Assembly: GCA_033085395.1 (NCBI GenBank)
Contig: MU853185.1
Location: 186,001-250,000, forward strand
DNA: 64,000 bases
Direction: 5' to 3'
Origin: Xanthoparmelia taractica
Taxonomy: Eukaryota; Ascomycota; Lecanoromycetes; Lecanorales; Parmeliaceae
The notes beneath the pieces are model-generated. The model searched no databases. It was not told the DNA's origin and saw only the letters and a list, made by a program, of their open reading frames with translations. This document shows, in pieces, positions 11,308 through 23,609 of this stretch (position 1 is its first letter; every line of letters begins with the position of its first letter). The translations under genes and the position numbers were made by a program.

Positions 11308-12765
11308 ATGATCATGGAGCATTTCACGGATGACTTCGCCTGGGATTTCAAGGCCAAGAATTCACTACGTATCATTATTGTTGGCGCAGGCATCGCTGGT
11401 CTTACTGCTGGAATAGGCACGCATATTCATCGCTCACTGGTGTGGTCATTGCTAACCGGTTTTCAGGCCTCAAGTGTGCTGGGCATGATGTGGTGATCCT
11501 TGAGCAAGTTCCCCAGATGGGAGAGGTCGGCGCAGGGATTCACATAGCTCCCAATGCCTCACGGATCCTTGGCCGCTTCGGAGTACTAGGAAATATCATA
11601 AAGTGTGCAAATGTCTTGGAACAGACTTCTTCAAGGAGATGGCAGAATGATGAAGAGATAGGGACCGCGCCGCTGATGCCTAAGGTATAAGTGGTGGACC
11701 GTTATACGGGGACCGAGTGCTAAGGCGTCATCCCAGATCGGTAGGATGTACAAAGCACCGTTATCAGTTGTGCATCGCGGTGACCTCCAACGTATCCTGC
11801 TCGAACGTGTTCACGTTGAAAAGGTGGACGTGAGGCTCAAGCACAAAGTCATCAAAGCAGACCCCGACTTTAAGGCCCGCGTTCAATTAGAGTCTGGCCA
11901 ATGGCTAGTAGGAGATGTGGTGATTGCTGCCGATGGTATCAAAAGCGGTATTCGTCATCAAATGGCCTTGAAACATGGTATCGAAGACCACAGAACCTGT
12001 ACTGGCGACGCCGCCTACCGCGTCATCATTCCGCGAGAGAAGATGCAAGGCAACATACGAGCTCTGTCATTAATTGATCGCAACATCGGCATGCGGTGGC
12101 TGGGACCGGGAGGACACATAATGGCGTATCCCATAAAAAACAATAACGCCTATAATATGGTACTAGTACACCCGCAAAAGCCCGACGCGAGAAACACCGA
12201 GTCTTGGGTAAACAAGGGCGATAAAAACGAGATGTTGGATCTCTACAAAGGCTGGAATGACCTCGTCCGCGACCTCATCTCGTTCGTACCGGAAGGCGAA
12301 ATAACTGAATGGACACTGAATTCACACCGCCCCCTCCGGCACTGGATTGAAAATGAATGCGCTCTGATAGGCGACTCTTGCCATCCCATGCTCCCTTACG
12401 TTGCGCAAGGCGCCGCCCAGGCTATCGAAGACGCCGCCGTGCTCACAATCTCGCTGTCCCTTGCCGATGACGTGCCTACTGCGCTTGGAGTCTACGAGGC
12501 TGTTCGCAAGTCAAGAGCTGAAGCGATACAGAACAGTGCTGCTAAGACTAGACAAGCATTGCACTTGCCAGACGGGCCAGAGCAGGAGAAGAGGGACAAG
12601 GCCATCGCGGGTACGGGACCAAATCCGGACTTGTGGGCCGATCGCGAATGGCAGGACTTCATGTGGGGTGTGGATGTCATGCAAGATACGTTAAACAACT
12701 GGGACCAGTGGGTCGCTCAGGTGCAGGGGCATTGTTTGGGAAGCGCGAATGGGTTGGCTTATTAA
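11308..12765 (+). CDS. FAD-dependent monooxygenase, salicylate hydroxylase-like
   Basis: Predicted 451-residue protein from three exons: 11308-11416, 11467-11684, 11737-12765. It has the single-component class A flavin monooxygenase plan: the dinucleotide fold VGAGIAGLTAGIG (GxGxxG at about 26-31), GEVGAGIHIAPNASRIL, VVHRGDLQ, the mid-protein DG motif (VIAADGIKSGIR), and the second FAD motif GDSCHPMLPYVAQGAAQAIEDA near residue 320, followed by the family's typical WNxxE-type C-terminus. These enzymes hydroxylate aromatic acids using NAD(P)H and O2; the substrate is unknown. Intron 1 appears to use a GC donor (see findings). Intron 2 (52 nt) is GT-AG. It could act in aromatic catabolism or be a tailoring enzyme, but no biosynthetic backbone gene is nearby. 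Confidence 0.9.
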
Positions 12766-13926
12766 TTTGTTGAGAATGGATAGAGGGAATTTTTATTGTT
12801 CTTCATAATGTCGCTTCTAATCAATGCAAGACAATCCAAACCACACCGAAACCCTAGACGTACCCTCTCGGCTTCTTCTTAGCAACCAATCTCCTTGTGT
12901 GGAAAGAAAAACGACCAATTCGATGTCCTTTATCAATCTCCATACACCATTACTACCCAATTATTTTACTATCCACATATCCACGGATAAAGAAACCACC
13001 ATTTAAGCAAACCTTGCATAAAATCCATATGAGCAGACCCCCATCCATCCATTCATTCACAGGACTCCGCCCTTCAACCATATGTATGGACTCTGTAAAA
13101 TGAAGAGAGAGTACTCATTCACAAGCACACTCTTACTACCCCCTCATTCTCCTCTCCCCCTCTCCCCCTCCCCCCTCCCAGTCTTTAGCTTTCCCATAAA
13201 GCAACTGCTGCCTACATCTACCGTACCAAGTCTCTGTACTATGTATGAGGAGGGTGATTGTGGTAACCAGCTGTGAAAGCATAGAGGCGTGTTCGCTTCT
13301 TGGGTTGGTGAGATGGGGTTTGCGGTGGAGGTGGTGGGTGAGACGGGGTTTGGGATGGGTGAGAGGGGCGGGGGGCTAGAGATTGGGAAGGGGGGAGGAG
13401 GAGGTATGGGGTAGGGAGGGGAGATTTTGAACGGGATTTGCGGTGGGTGCTTGGATGGCTGTTGAGGCACTAGCGCTGCTTAGATGGTTGGTTGATTGAT
13501 AGGTGATTGGAGGTCAGAAGTAGATTCATACTTGGTTGGGAGGGGATCGAATGGCTGCAAAGGATCCTAATGATCAAAACAACCTCCCGGATTCCAAGGA
13601 TTCTGGGCGGATTGATTGTTAGACTAGCTAGTGGTGGAGCCGGAGATGCGGATATGAGGGGAAAAGAGGCTGCAAAGGAAGTTATTCTGGGCCACGCTGG
13701 ACAGGATGTTACAGACACGCTTGAGGAGGTAGTCCCTTGTTTAAAATCTGTCGTGCTTGGCCATCTATGTTGAAAAGCATTCCTGTGCGCATTGAGTTGA
13801 GCAACTGGAGAGTACAAACCCCAATTTACATGGAGCTGGGAGCATGATATTGTGAGGCATGATCGTGCTATGTATGTATCGGTTTTGAGACATAAACATC
13901 TCGTGACTTGCCAAAGACGACTAGTC
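12766..13926. other. Intergenic with strand-asymmetric C-rich and G-rich tracts
   Basis: A pyrimidine tract (13130-13190) and a G-rich tract (about 13300-13450) lie on the same strand. An ORF at 13507-13773 contains VILGHAGQDVTDTLEE, weakly like the second haem-ligand region of cytochrome b5. No gene could be assembled. Confidence 0.4.
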
Positions 13927-15474
13927 TCACGTGCAAGTGCGAGACTCATTAGAGCTAATATGTTTTCGAGCTCGCTTCATCTCAAGCCTTCTCTCAATAT
14001 TATCTTTGCGTTGTTCCTTGTAAGCGATATCTTCCTTGGACATTCGGACATTAGCATCGAAGCACCACACGCAGAAGCCTTGCTCAAATGATGCAACCAA
14101 GAATGTCTCGTCACCCAGAAGACCCAGTTCCAGGGCTTCCCCTTCTTGGGGCCGTCGAGCAAATCGAGGATTATCGTCAGGAAAATCCATCTTCGCTTTC
14201 CTACAAGTCGACTCTTGAAGATCGAGGACTCCCAACCCTAAATGGTTGTTGCCCTCCTTTCCCAGGAAGTATGCAGTATCCTTCCAAACAAAAAGCTTGA
14301 ATGTTTCGGGCGCGTGCATAAGCAAACCCGTGACTGCCTGCCTCCGAACCTCTAGTTGATCTTTTCGGAAATCGTAGCAGATAAGCATTAGTTCTGAAAG
14401 GTCATTTTCGGAATGCTGATGCTTGGCAAATGACCATATTACAACCTGCCCATTGGCTTCTCTGGGCAGGACACTCGCAGAACAATCATGATAATTTCTT
14501 GTGTCGGCGATGTCGATGCCGCCCTGAGCAATCGCATCTCCGTCGAGGCTGGTACGCTTGTAGTGGAATTGGACTGGTCTGCCATCAAAGCGATCGTGGA
14601 CCGACTCGAATAGAACCAGAGACTGCCCTTTGTTGTCTAACACTAATCTCAACTGGGATTTGAAGCCGAATTTCTTGGAAGACAAGGCTAAGAAGAAAGA
14701 GACTGTCCTTTGTTTTCCCAACGTCCAAGTGATCAATTCAACGCGGGGGTCTGGTTTATGCCTTTCAGCACTCTGCAATATTGCCAAATATTCGCCTGCA
14801 ACGGCAATAACCACCCCGTGGGCAGATGGAAGCTGTAAAGAATGGCAGGCTCCAGTGTGGAGCGTCCAGACATTGCATCTGCCTGAGCCCAAAGCCGCTA
14901 CCATTGAAGAAGATATGGCTATAGCATTAACTCTGGTTCTGGCCTCAGGCAGAAAAGACCACTCCTGTCCCGTCTTGAGCTCTGTCACTTTGATGTGATG
15001 GGACTCCGTGTAGTCTTACCAGCCCAAGACACCATCTGCGTAGGCCACAGCATAGTGATCAGAAGCACCTAGCAAGGTCAATCCGTGCATCGCGTAAGAG
15101 AAGGCGTGTCCAGTACGATAAGCGTCAATGTGCTTAGCCTTGACGATAGCAACAGATTCTGCGGAGAGACCTGGAGGAATTTGTAACTTTTGGCCAAAAT
15201 TGTGATTAGGGAACCAGTCGCGTAGCAGAAGTTCTACTGTTTTAGCTGACCCAAGAATCTGTCGCCATTCAGGAGATACCTTTCGAGCCTGAAAGATCTG
15301 ATAGAGAGGAAGGTATTGCAAGATGACCTGGCTGATCTCGAGAGGAAGCTTAGCAATAATGTCGTAATGTAAGTCGACCTCGTCGATCACAGACCGCAGC
15401 TCACGGATCTGTTGGTGTGTTAAAGCGTTGACTAGACCCTGAAGTCTGAGATTTGTTTCAGTCGCTATAATCAT
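13927..15474 (-). CDS. F-box protein
   Basis: Predicted protein of about 500 residues. The F-box lies at about 40-85: DIIAKLPLEISQVILQYLPLYQIFQARKV followed by SPEWRQIL (read as two motifs). The N-terminus has a short helical leader. The C-terminal part (exon 2) consists of repeated strand-like segments (VNAIAISSSMVAALGSG, CNVWTLHTG, VVIAVAGEYLAIL), consistent with a beta-propeller-like substrate receptor, and ends in a basic helix (EQRKDNIERRLEMKRARK). It would recruit substrates to an SCF ubiquitin ligase through Skp1. One intron is needed near 15000. The frame-preserving choice is 14988-15032 (45 nt, donor GTGTCT, acceptor CAAAG), but another donor, GTAAGA at about 15022, looks stronger and does not keep frame, so the junction is uncertain. 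Confidence 0.78.
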
Positions 15475-18163
15475 ACAGCGAGATCGGAGCTACACTGACG
15501 CTCTTTGCCGGTGCGAGCTGCTATTTAAAGCTCTGAAGGGTGTAACGAGAGCTTGACCCTCATCCCGACTCGAACTTTCCATTTTCGCTATCCCCTGGGG
15601 TTCGCCTGTTGATGTTGGTGGCTGGTAATCCACAGTAGGAACCTTAATGGTAGGATCCAGATTTAGTCCGCTCCAGTGTCAGCTCCCCTGGGAGTTAATA
15701 CGTAGAGCATAGATGTTTGTCGATATTGATGGAAGGCTTTGTTAGAAAAAGACTGCAAGGACAATAGCGAAATAATAGATATAAATTACGCGTAAGGCTA
15801 TTTTAGCGCTTCATACATTACGTAACGTTCGAATGTTCAGTGTACCACCACCAGGTGTTTACTCTTACTCTTTGGACGTAGGGTCTCAACGCGTGGACGC
15901 TGCGTATTGCTTTACAACCTTCGCGCGATTATCGCCTATAGCATGGTCGCTTCGGCAATTCTGGTGTTGAACATTTTACTGATTGTGAAGATGGAAAATG
16001 CGTTTGGTATTTGCACGTATTGAGGAAGTCGAACGTACTACTTTGATCCTGGAGGACGACAGAGGCTCGAGAATTCATCAAATATACCAGAGCTATGCAC
16101 TTTCTGTACGCGAGGAATCCTCATCTTTGCACAGTCTGTAACCTTCGGCGTAAAGATTTGTCGTCTAGACTCGATCTCAAAACCTGATAGATAACCCATT
16201 CTTTATCCTAGCTACTGGTCAGTGCCCTACGCATCACTCGCGAGCTCTTGCTTTAGTCTTATGTTGTGCGGGTGATGGACGCTTAGACCTGTATATGATG
16301 GTTCAACCACTCGGGCCTGCCCAGGCTTGCTCGTGCCTCCTTTATAACATTGAATACCTCCGCGTGGATTCCTTGGGTTCCATCGCCCGCACTAGTTTAG
16401 AAGCGCTCATACTAATTATTGTAGGCAGTTACATTGAACAACAATCTGCTCTTCTCTACACCAGCCAGGTGAATGATCATACGTCGTCTGCTTTCAACGA
16501 AAGAGTGAGGTAGGCACGTTGTAGAGAATCGATTGCGCATGGAGTTGTGGGAGTCAAGAAGCCCATCGTTCAAGCCTCTTTCGAAGAATGTAAATCTGAA
16601 GTGTTCCAACTACCCAGCGGTGTCAAGGTTGGGTAATGCATATAAGCCCATATTAGAAGGTCTGCAGATGCTTACCTAGGCAGCGTTATTTTGGCTACAG
16701 AGGGCTACTTCCTACCCTGGATCTGAGCTTTCCAAATATCACTGCCGAGAAGGACGCGAAACGTCTTGTGCTTGGTGTTATTGCGCATTCGGATATTGAA
16801 GCCGGTACTCCAAATCTTTCCGAGAGCTCGCGATGCTCGGGGCAAGCTCTGTCGATTCACTGGTATGCCAGCGCTCAAATAGTTTACAAGGTCCACTGAC
16901 TCTGTTGTGATATTTTTATCGAACCGCAACCAGGAGAGGACATTATCATGTGAGAAGTGCCCCACCACATACTACAAGAAAGTTTCTCCATTTGTCCTTA
17001 CTAAGACCTATCATAAAGCTTTGCGCGGCAAGGCTTCAGCTGGCTTCAGGATATGGCCAAAAACGACGACTGTAGAAGGGGAGTCGCAGTGCACGAAGAC
17101 AGGGAAACGTGGCAGTGTAAGACACTGAGTGTTTACGATTCATCGCAATTTGCGTTAGGTCAGTCTCCGGGGATATTGATCGAGCACGCAGAGTACCACA
17201 GCAGCTCTGCATTGACAGTTTTACAGATCAGCGCTATGAGGGTGGGAGTGTGATTATCTGCCCAACACGCTCGTGTGGTATTTCAGGAGCAAGACAGTAT
17301 TGGAATGGCCCATTAAAGAGGCGCATATCTATACGACTGTTCTTTATAACCGATTGTGTGCTTTACCAGAGCATCGATATTTGGGACCTAATGAAAGCCC
17401 TCTTTCTTTCATCCCTTTTTCCTTTCCAGAGAGTCAAGCAAGCATACCGACTAATGCGCGAAGGATCTTTGAAAGAGTCCCGAGAATTTTTCCAGTCCAG
17501 GATCGACCGTGTACATATTTTAGCCAGCAACAGTAACCGAGTCTCCACAAGGGCGGCACTCTGAGTCAGATCAAAAATAGGGATTTCGGAAACATCTTTT
17601 ATTTTCTTTTAGCGCTTACTTAACGACAAGAATGATCACATGTGATATGGCGACAACGGCGAGAAACCACTCAGCGAATTCCTTTACTCTCTAACCGTAG
17701 CGTATGGAAAGGGGACGAGTAAGGTGTGACATGGCCGGAGAATTGGGTGAATGGGTGTCTCCGGGTTGATATCTTTAAGGGTGTGCTAGGACATTCTGGT
17801 ATTCGCCAGTATTCGGGAAATTTCAAGCCTCTGCATTCACCCTCGGTCCGCTTAGCTCTTGTTTAATTATCGCCTCCCAGCCATCGTCTTCACATTCCTT
17901 GTTCTCTGACTTCTCGAGCATACCTTATCGCCAATGCTTAACAATTCTCCAGGAACACGGCTAACGATACTTTCCAACGCCCGTGGTTTTCTCCGACATT
18001 CGCCTAAATACCTGGGACCTTCTCGATAGGCATTAGCGCTGGCGTCTCCTCCACATAAGGCTTATTAAGTTGGAACACCTTACCAAGCTCGCAATACTTG
18101 CTGAAATGCTACTTACCATCACTCGAGAGCCTGTCAAAGACAGACCTACAGCTTTACTGTACC
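15475..18163. other. Long gene-poor stretch (2.7 kb)
   Basis: Several ORFs of 60-100 codons exist, the longest at 16705-16968 (minus) and 17250-17564 (plus). None shows a motif, signal peptide or consistent splicing. Probably non-coding or anciently decayed. The right end carries the promoter of the FMN-dependent dehydrogenase. Confidence 0.4.
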
Positions 18164-19645
18164 ATGTCAATTGCAATGGCGGGCGGCGCTCCGATTCCGA
18201 TTCCAACAGCCGATGTGGATGAAAAGATCCTTAGCATTAAGGACCTAGAGCATGCGGCATCTAAGAGGCTTGGGCGGAGCGCAAGAGGTAATAGGCTGTT
18301 ACTTTTGTTGATTACTGATTTGGTTGCTGCGTTGTTGACACTCGGCTGTCCTGTCGTTCAGGGCTATTTTTTGCTTGCCATATCTCTCAGATCGATCAAC
18401 CAGAGGGAATCTTTGAGACAACTCACTTTCTGTATGATAAGACATTTAACCTATATGTGGTTCCGTAAGGAGGAGTCAAGACTAAGAAAGGCCATTGCCT
18501 ACGTTCTGCGCCTGAGTTATTGATTAACCGTTTCTATATTTCTAGAGTTCTACAACTCCGGCTCAACCGATCAGATCACAGTTCACGAGAACTCAACTGC
18601 CTTTTCAAAATTCCGCCTGAGACCGAGGGTGCTGGCCGATGTATCCAACGTCGACACTTCCACCACGGTTTTCGGCCGCTCCATCTCGTTCCCACTCTCC
18701 GTCTCCCCAGCAGGTGTCCAGGCAATGGCTCACCCAGAGGGCGAGCTAGCAACCAGCAGAGCATGCGCCAGAAAGGTTGTCAATATGGCAATCTCGTCAT
18801 TTTCGAACCACAGCATCGAAGCAGTGAGGTCCGCTGCAGCGGAGGTTGGGCCCATAGACCACGCGATACAGATGTATACGATGCGTGACCGCGAGCTCGA
18901 AGAACGGATAATAACAAAGGCAGAGGCGGCGGGCTGCAAGGCTATATTCCTCACGGCGGATTCACCCGTGTTGGGTGTGCGGTACAATGAGTGGAAGAAC
19001 GATTTTCGACTGCCCGAGGGACTGGGATTTCCGGTTATCGGATGGAATTCCGAAAAAATCAGGTCCCAGACCCACGACTCGCAATTTGCGGTGTTCAACG
19101 ATGACTCGCACAGCTGGGCGAGAGAGATCCCGTGGCTGAAGGCGAGGACGAAGATGCAGATATGGATCAAAGGTGTGCTGACGGCCGAAGATACCCTGTT
19201 GGCGGTAGAATACGGGTGTGCTGGGATAATTGTAAGCAATCACGGGGGCAGGCAGCTTGATGGCGTGATGCCCACTTTGGACGCCTTGCCGGAGTGTGTA
19301 GAGGCGGCGAATGGCAGGATTGCCGTGCACGTTGATGGGGGGTTCAGGAGCGGGACGGATATCTTTAAGGCGTTGGCGCTTGGCGCAGATTGCTGTTGGG
19401 TGGGAAGGCCTGCTATATGGGGTCTTGCGGTAGGTTAATCCTCCTTGGTGCTATATCCTAGAATTTGACTAATATGTTCACTCATCGTAAAGTACGACGG
19501 GGAAGCGGGGGTGGACCTTATGCTTGAGACTATGCATGTCGAGCTCCGCCGGTGTATGCAGTTGACCGGCTGCAGGACTGTCAAAGACATCACTAAGGCT
19601 TGCTTGGGTAGAGTCAATGCTGACGGGATACTGAAGAGGCTATGA
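18164..19645 (+). CDS. FMN-dependent 2-hydroxyacid dehydrogenase/oxidase
   Basis: Predicted 386-residue TIM-barrel flavoenzyme from exons 18164-18287, 18546-19429 and 19493-19645. It belongs to the L-lactate dehydrogenase/glycolate oxidase family, which oxidises (S)-2-hydroxyacids to 2-oxoacids. Visible hallmarks: EFYNSGSTDQ, FPLSVSPAGVQAMAHPEGE, AIFLTADSPVLGVRYNE, the lysine in QIWIKGVLT, the active-site SNHGGRQLDG (His and Arg), then HVDGGFRSGTDIFKALALGA and VGRPAIWGLA for phosphate binding. There is no N-terminal cytochrome b5 domain, so it is closer to the oxidase/mandelate type than to mitochondrial cytochrome b2. Intron 1 is 258 nt, several times longer than most introns in this window; intron 2 is 63 nt. 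No obvious mitochondrial or peroxisomal signal is seen. Confidence 0.92.
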
Positions 19646-20528
19646 TGCTGGCCTGGAAGTGGTAACGGAGGAGGTAGCGTCGCGCTAGTCATCTATACTC
19701 ATAGTCAGCTTAGGCGAACTTCCATTCGAGGAGCAGATGCTGTCATGTGGAGCAGATGGCATAACATGATAGCCAGGGCATGAAAGTTTCGGCGCGTACA
19801 TAGAGGAGACTCAGATTTAGTCCAACGAAAATTGATAAGGGTACGATGATTGTGCGTTCTCCCTACTAGAGATCTATCTACCCCGATTAGTCAAAATGCT
19901 CCTAAGCCAATCAGCGCTTGCTCAAGAGTTCTTCACTCTCACTAATACTTACAGCTCCATAACGTCTCGAGTAGACGTAGAAAGAACATTGATGTTGGAG
20001 GAATACCGTCTCGAAGAATGGTATCATCTCCAGGGTGATACACCTGGAATGAATCATTGCCAAAACCCACAGACGGCCAGATCGTCTACCACCAAGATGT
20101 GGGACGAAAGGGGGTCCTCAGCAGGAGCTCTGGTCTAGAGACGGAGATAAGTGGATATTTGCAGTCTGACAGTGAAGCAGGGTTGAGCGGTGGTACCATA
20201 CGGAATAACGGCCAACGGTGGGTACGCTGTTTCACTGATAACGTTTCGGTTGCTTGCATGGTTCGAGATGAATTCTTGATTTCGTTGCCAATAAAGTCAT
20301 CGAAAGTTTTAGCACTTTCTCGAAAGTATCATGAAAAGCAAGAACCCTATGTATACATTAACAAGATAGATCTATTTCAGTCACGACGCTAATTTCATTG
20401 AACGGCAAAGACGGTCTCCAACTCGCCTTCACGAAAGATTCTATCAAGGTTCGCCCGAGCCTACCATACCATAAACATACAAGAAACTTAGCCTGAGGCA
20501 ACACAAAACCAAGAATGCCTCTGATAGA
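19646..20528. other. Intergenic with unassigned ORFs
   Basis: Overlapping ORFs at 19896-20138 and 20057-20392 might be one frameshifted or spliced gene (TDGQIVYHQDVGRKG then WVRCFTDNVSVACMVRDEF), but nothing identifies it. Confidence 0.35.
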
Positions 20529-21136
20529 TCAAGTCAAACCATCATGATCTGCTCGAATGATTGCAGAAGATCTAAAGAGGTGTGCTACTCCCATCTCAAC
20601 ACCACTAGGCTCATCATACATCTGCACAAGCGCCTCTGCATAAATACCCTGCTCCAGCATAATCTGCTTGATCCCATTCAGCGCGTCAACTAGATCGGTC
20701 CATTTGAGCCCTGGCACCATTGTCGAGTGGGCAATTATTGCAAGTCCAGTATACTGTTTAGAGGGCATTTTGAACCGGTATGGGTCCGGAAACATGTAGA
20801 CGTTACCATACTTGTCCATGACGGCATGCGCGGCCGCAAGACAGGCATCTAGGGTGCTGCGCATGGCGGGACTGGTGATGAAGGTACCAGTGTGGATGAT
20901 GATAAACATTTGAGATTGCGGGATGTTGTAGTGAATTATTCGGGAAGCGTTCAAGCGGTTGAAGTGGGTGTCGCTGGACTTTTGTTAGCATGGATGCGTT
21001 TACTGGTGAGTGATTGAGACTTTAACAGCAGTGAGGTGTCTTCTAAGGCCAGAGATAAACTAGGTGGGCTCGTCGTTGGCAATGCTGTTATGAGTGAGCT
21101 CAGCCAGCCCAGGAGAACTAGATACGGCATGAACAT
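20529..21136 (-). CDS. Small secreted orphan protein (family member 2)
   Basis: Predicted 186-residue secreted protein from exons 21136-21021 and 20973-20529. The signal peptide is MFMPYLVLLGWLSSLITALP. The 47-nt intron has a weak donor (GTCTCA), a good branch (GCTAAC) and acceptor TCCAG, and it begins within the same codon position (AA|GT) as the intron of the gene at 9573-10272. The mature domain contains IPQSQMFIIIHTGTFI, MDKYGNVYMFPDPY and the helix WTDLVDALNGIKQIMLEQG. The motif order matches the 9573-10272 protein: hydrophobic strand, YG, DPY, amphipathic helix with NAL or ALN. No known domain is recognised. One exon-intron layout and shared motifs support common ancestry. Confidence 0.7.
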
Positions 21137-22942
21137 CTTGCTCGGCTCAAGAGGAATTGAAAAGAAAACTTCGGCATCGAACTCCCGCGTGTGCAGAGTT
21201 CATTGCGGCAGACGCTGTTGCTTTATATCAACGGAAGAGAAGTCGCTCCTGTGATCGACAGGGTCTGGATGATATGCGCTTGAAGACGCTCGCGTATGCA
21301 GGGAAACACTCCCACAAAGTTGACAGACGCGCTTATACAGGAACGGCTCACACCCCACCCGATAAAACCCCCACCCGATCACATGGTCCTCTTCTTAATC
21401 TGATTTGGTAGAAATAGGACTAGATCAGGACTAGATGATCGGGTGAGAGGTGAAACCTTATATCCTGCCGGGAAACCCTATACGTGGGGTAATTGCGGAG
21501 AGCGCTACATTCGCTGCCGACCTTGTCCATCGGAGTATTAGTCGCTAGCGTGGGATCGACAAGTCGTTTCAGGTGCAGGCTGCATGAAAGAACGGCATCG
21601 AGATTGCGTTAGAGGATTATCCCAGTGGATTTGATGCTGATAGCGAACACTGAAGCATATCCGCCCAAAGTCAGGTGCGGTGTGTATGAAGGAGTGGCAT
21701 CGAGATTGGGTTAGAGGATTCTCGCACTGGATTTGATGCTGACATAGAACTCTGAAGCGCTAAGCATATCCGACCAAACAAAGGACTGTGGAAGGCTTCC
21801 TGTGACATACTTTGCACCTGTCTGTCAGCATTTCGCTGCGAATCGATTAGGTCGTTTGCAGGTGAATTGCCAACGACGAACCAACGACGACGACTTCCAT
21901 CGGGATGTGATTCTGAAGGCAGCAGAGACTGTTGGACGTAAATGCTTCTCAATACAACAAGTCGGTTGAAACTTGGCGCAACCGTACTCACGGATTCAGT
22001 GGCTGCCCCAGAGAGCGTCTTGTCAATAATTCTCTTCATCTGCTGTTTCACTTTCAAGCGGTTTCGAGAACAGCAGACTCTAAATAAGAGTCACATCTCA
22101 GGGCCGTCACCCAAAAATGAAGGCAACGGCGAGGGTACGGCCCCAACTTTGCGTAGCCATCCAGCCGCATTACAGGTGGAGTCTCCTCGTTATGGCTTTT
22201 ATAGCCTTCGATGTTCGGAAGCTTGAGGAACCCTTGCGATTCAACTTCTATCGGAGATGACCTTGGTGAAGTAGACGTAGTTTGGTTACCCAGAAACCGT
22301 TGATTGAGAACGATGACTTCCGTTCAAGAGAAATCACCGTTTTAAGGTCTTGGCGATATTTCAAGGAAGGACTCGCAGCCAAATTCCGCAAACAAGCGGT
22401 GCTCCAATCGTAGTATGAATGGCCACGAGGTGGGCTCGCTTGGGTCCGTTCTTCGTAGACCATCGCCAGTCTTGAGTTCGAGACAACCGCATCTATGGAA
22501 TACAAGGGCTTTTAGCTGAAAATTTAAGGCTCAACTCAAAATTGTATTGACGTCGTTCAACAGTCTTCAGACATAATCAGTAAGGCAAGCAAAAATCCAA
22601 GTGGAGATATTCAAAGGCGGTCCCATGTGGTGATAACAAGGTTTCTACCTTACCAGGGACACGACACTTACCCGAAGATACATATGATCTCTCAAGGGCT
22701 GGCTCAGATGCCTTTCGCATAGCTGATGATGCCGTAGGAGAAATCCTTCGTTTGTTCCTTAGCGTTGGTGACCGCAACATGAATGCCCTTCCGTTGATGA
22801 AAGCGTCCATTTGCTATATCTTGAATGATCTGACAGAAGGTTCTGACAGGCTCTCCGCAAGACGTAAAGAGTACTCAAGCTCCGGCTTAGCATCGATGTA
22901 AAATTATGCCGTCAAAAATGAGGAGGATGACAGAACAACATT
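21137..22942. other. Intergenic with tandem duplication and possible gene debris
   Basis: No intact gene. It contains the 102-bp tandem duplication at 21570-21780 and, on the minus strand at 22248-22505, a short frame that may be debris of an F-box-type gene. The fragment is too short to be sure. Confidence 0.35.
21570..21780. repeat. Diverged tandem duplication, unit about 102-108 bp
   Basis: Copy 1 (21570-21671) and copy 2 (21672-21780) abut. Both begin caggtgc, share ggcatcgagattg and gttagaggatt, then tggatttgatgctga, and end agcatatccg. Scattered substitutions and small indels show the duplication is not recent. Confidence 0.85.
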
Positions 22943-23197
22943 TTAGCGTCTAGATACCCGGCGAGCTTGGAAGGTCTGACCGAGCTGTAAGTATTGGAAG
23001 ATGCTTTGGCCGAGCTCCGAAACTGAGGTGCCAAAGATCTCTTCTAAGATATAGATGTCGGCAAAAGTTGCGACCAGTGGAGATAGAGCAGTGGCGGAAG
23101 TTCGAAGAGGAGATCTTAATGTGTCTCTAGCCAGTACGCCGAAGCCAACTTGTGTGTAGATAGACAGAACAGACCAAAGACGCACGCGGCTGTACAC
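22943..23197 (-). pseudogene. F-box gene fragment
   Basis: The end of this frame reads ELGQSIFQYLQLGQTFQARRVSRR and then stops. This matches the F-box core of the intact gene at 13927-15474 (QVILQYLPLYQIFQARKV). Upstream sequence does not resemble the expected leader and no downstream repeat region remains in frame, so it is read as a decayed fragment. Confidence 0.55.
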
Positions 23198-23609
23198 TCT
23201 TTGAAAGACGCATCATTTACTTGAGGTTCTTCGACTGCGCAAGTGAGGATTGATGAACACGAAAAATATATTGTAAAGTCGAGACCACGACGCTAGACCA
23301 CATACGGCTAAGAGGACGCTTCCTAGGTACATCTTGACACCCTGGTACAGGTAAGGCTGCTTTTTCTTGTGAGCTACCGAAAAATTGTGGTGACAGACCT
23401 ATCTGCTCCGACTATTTGATCCATCGGGCGCAGCGTACCCCTGCAAGTTTTGGCCATTGACCGTGGGCACAATGGCTAGTATACGCCCAAGCATATCAGA
23501 TGTCTTTCAACAGCTGAAAGATACTAAGGGTAAAGTCAAAGCGTCTGTCGACTAGTGCTTTACTCACCTCTGCGGGAGGTACTGAGACGTATCCAGGCTT
23601 GATGAACTG

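Noticed and set aside
13470..13949. 159-codon minus-strand ORF
   Set aside because: Low-complexity translation, no motif, and it overlaps the G-rich tract and the F-box gene end.
15475..18163. Several 60-104-codon ORFs
   Set aside because: Random-looking translations on both strands without splice or family support.
11308..19645. Secondary-metabolite cluster around the monooxygenase and FMN dehydrogenase
   Set aside because: No polyketide synthase, NRPS, terpene synthase or cluster regulator is present and the two genes are 5 kb apart with an F-box gene between.
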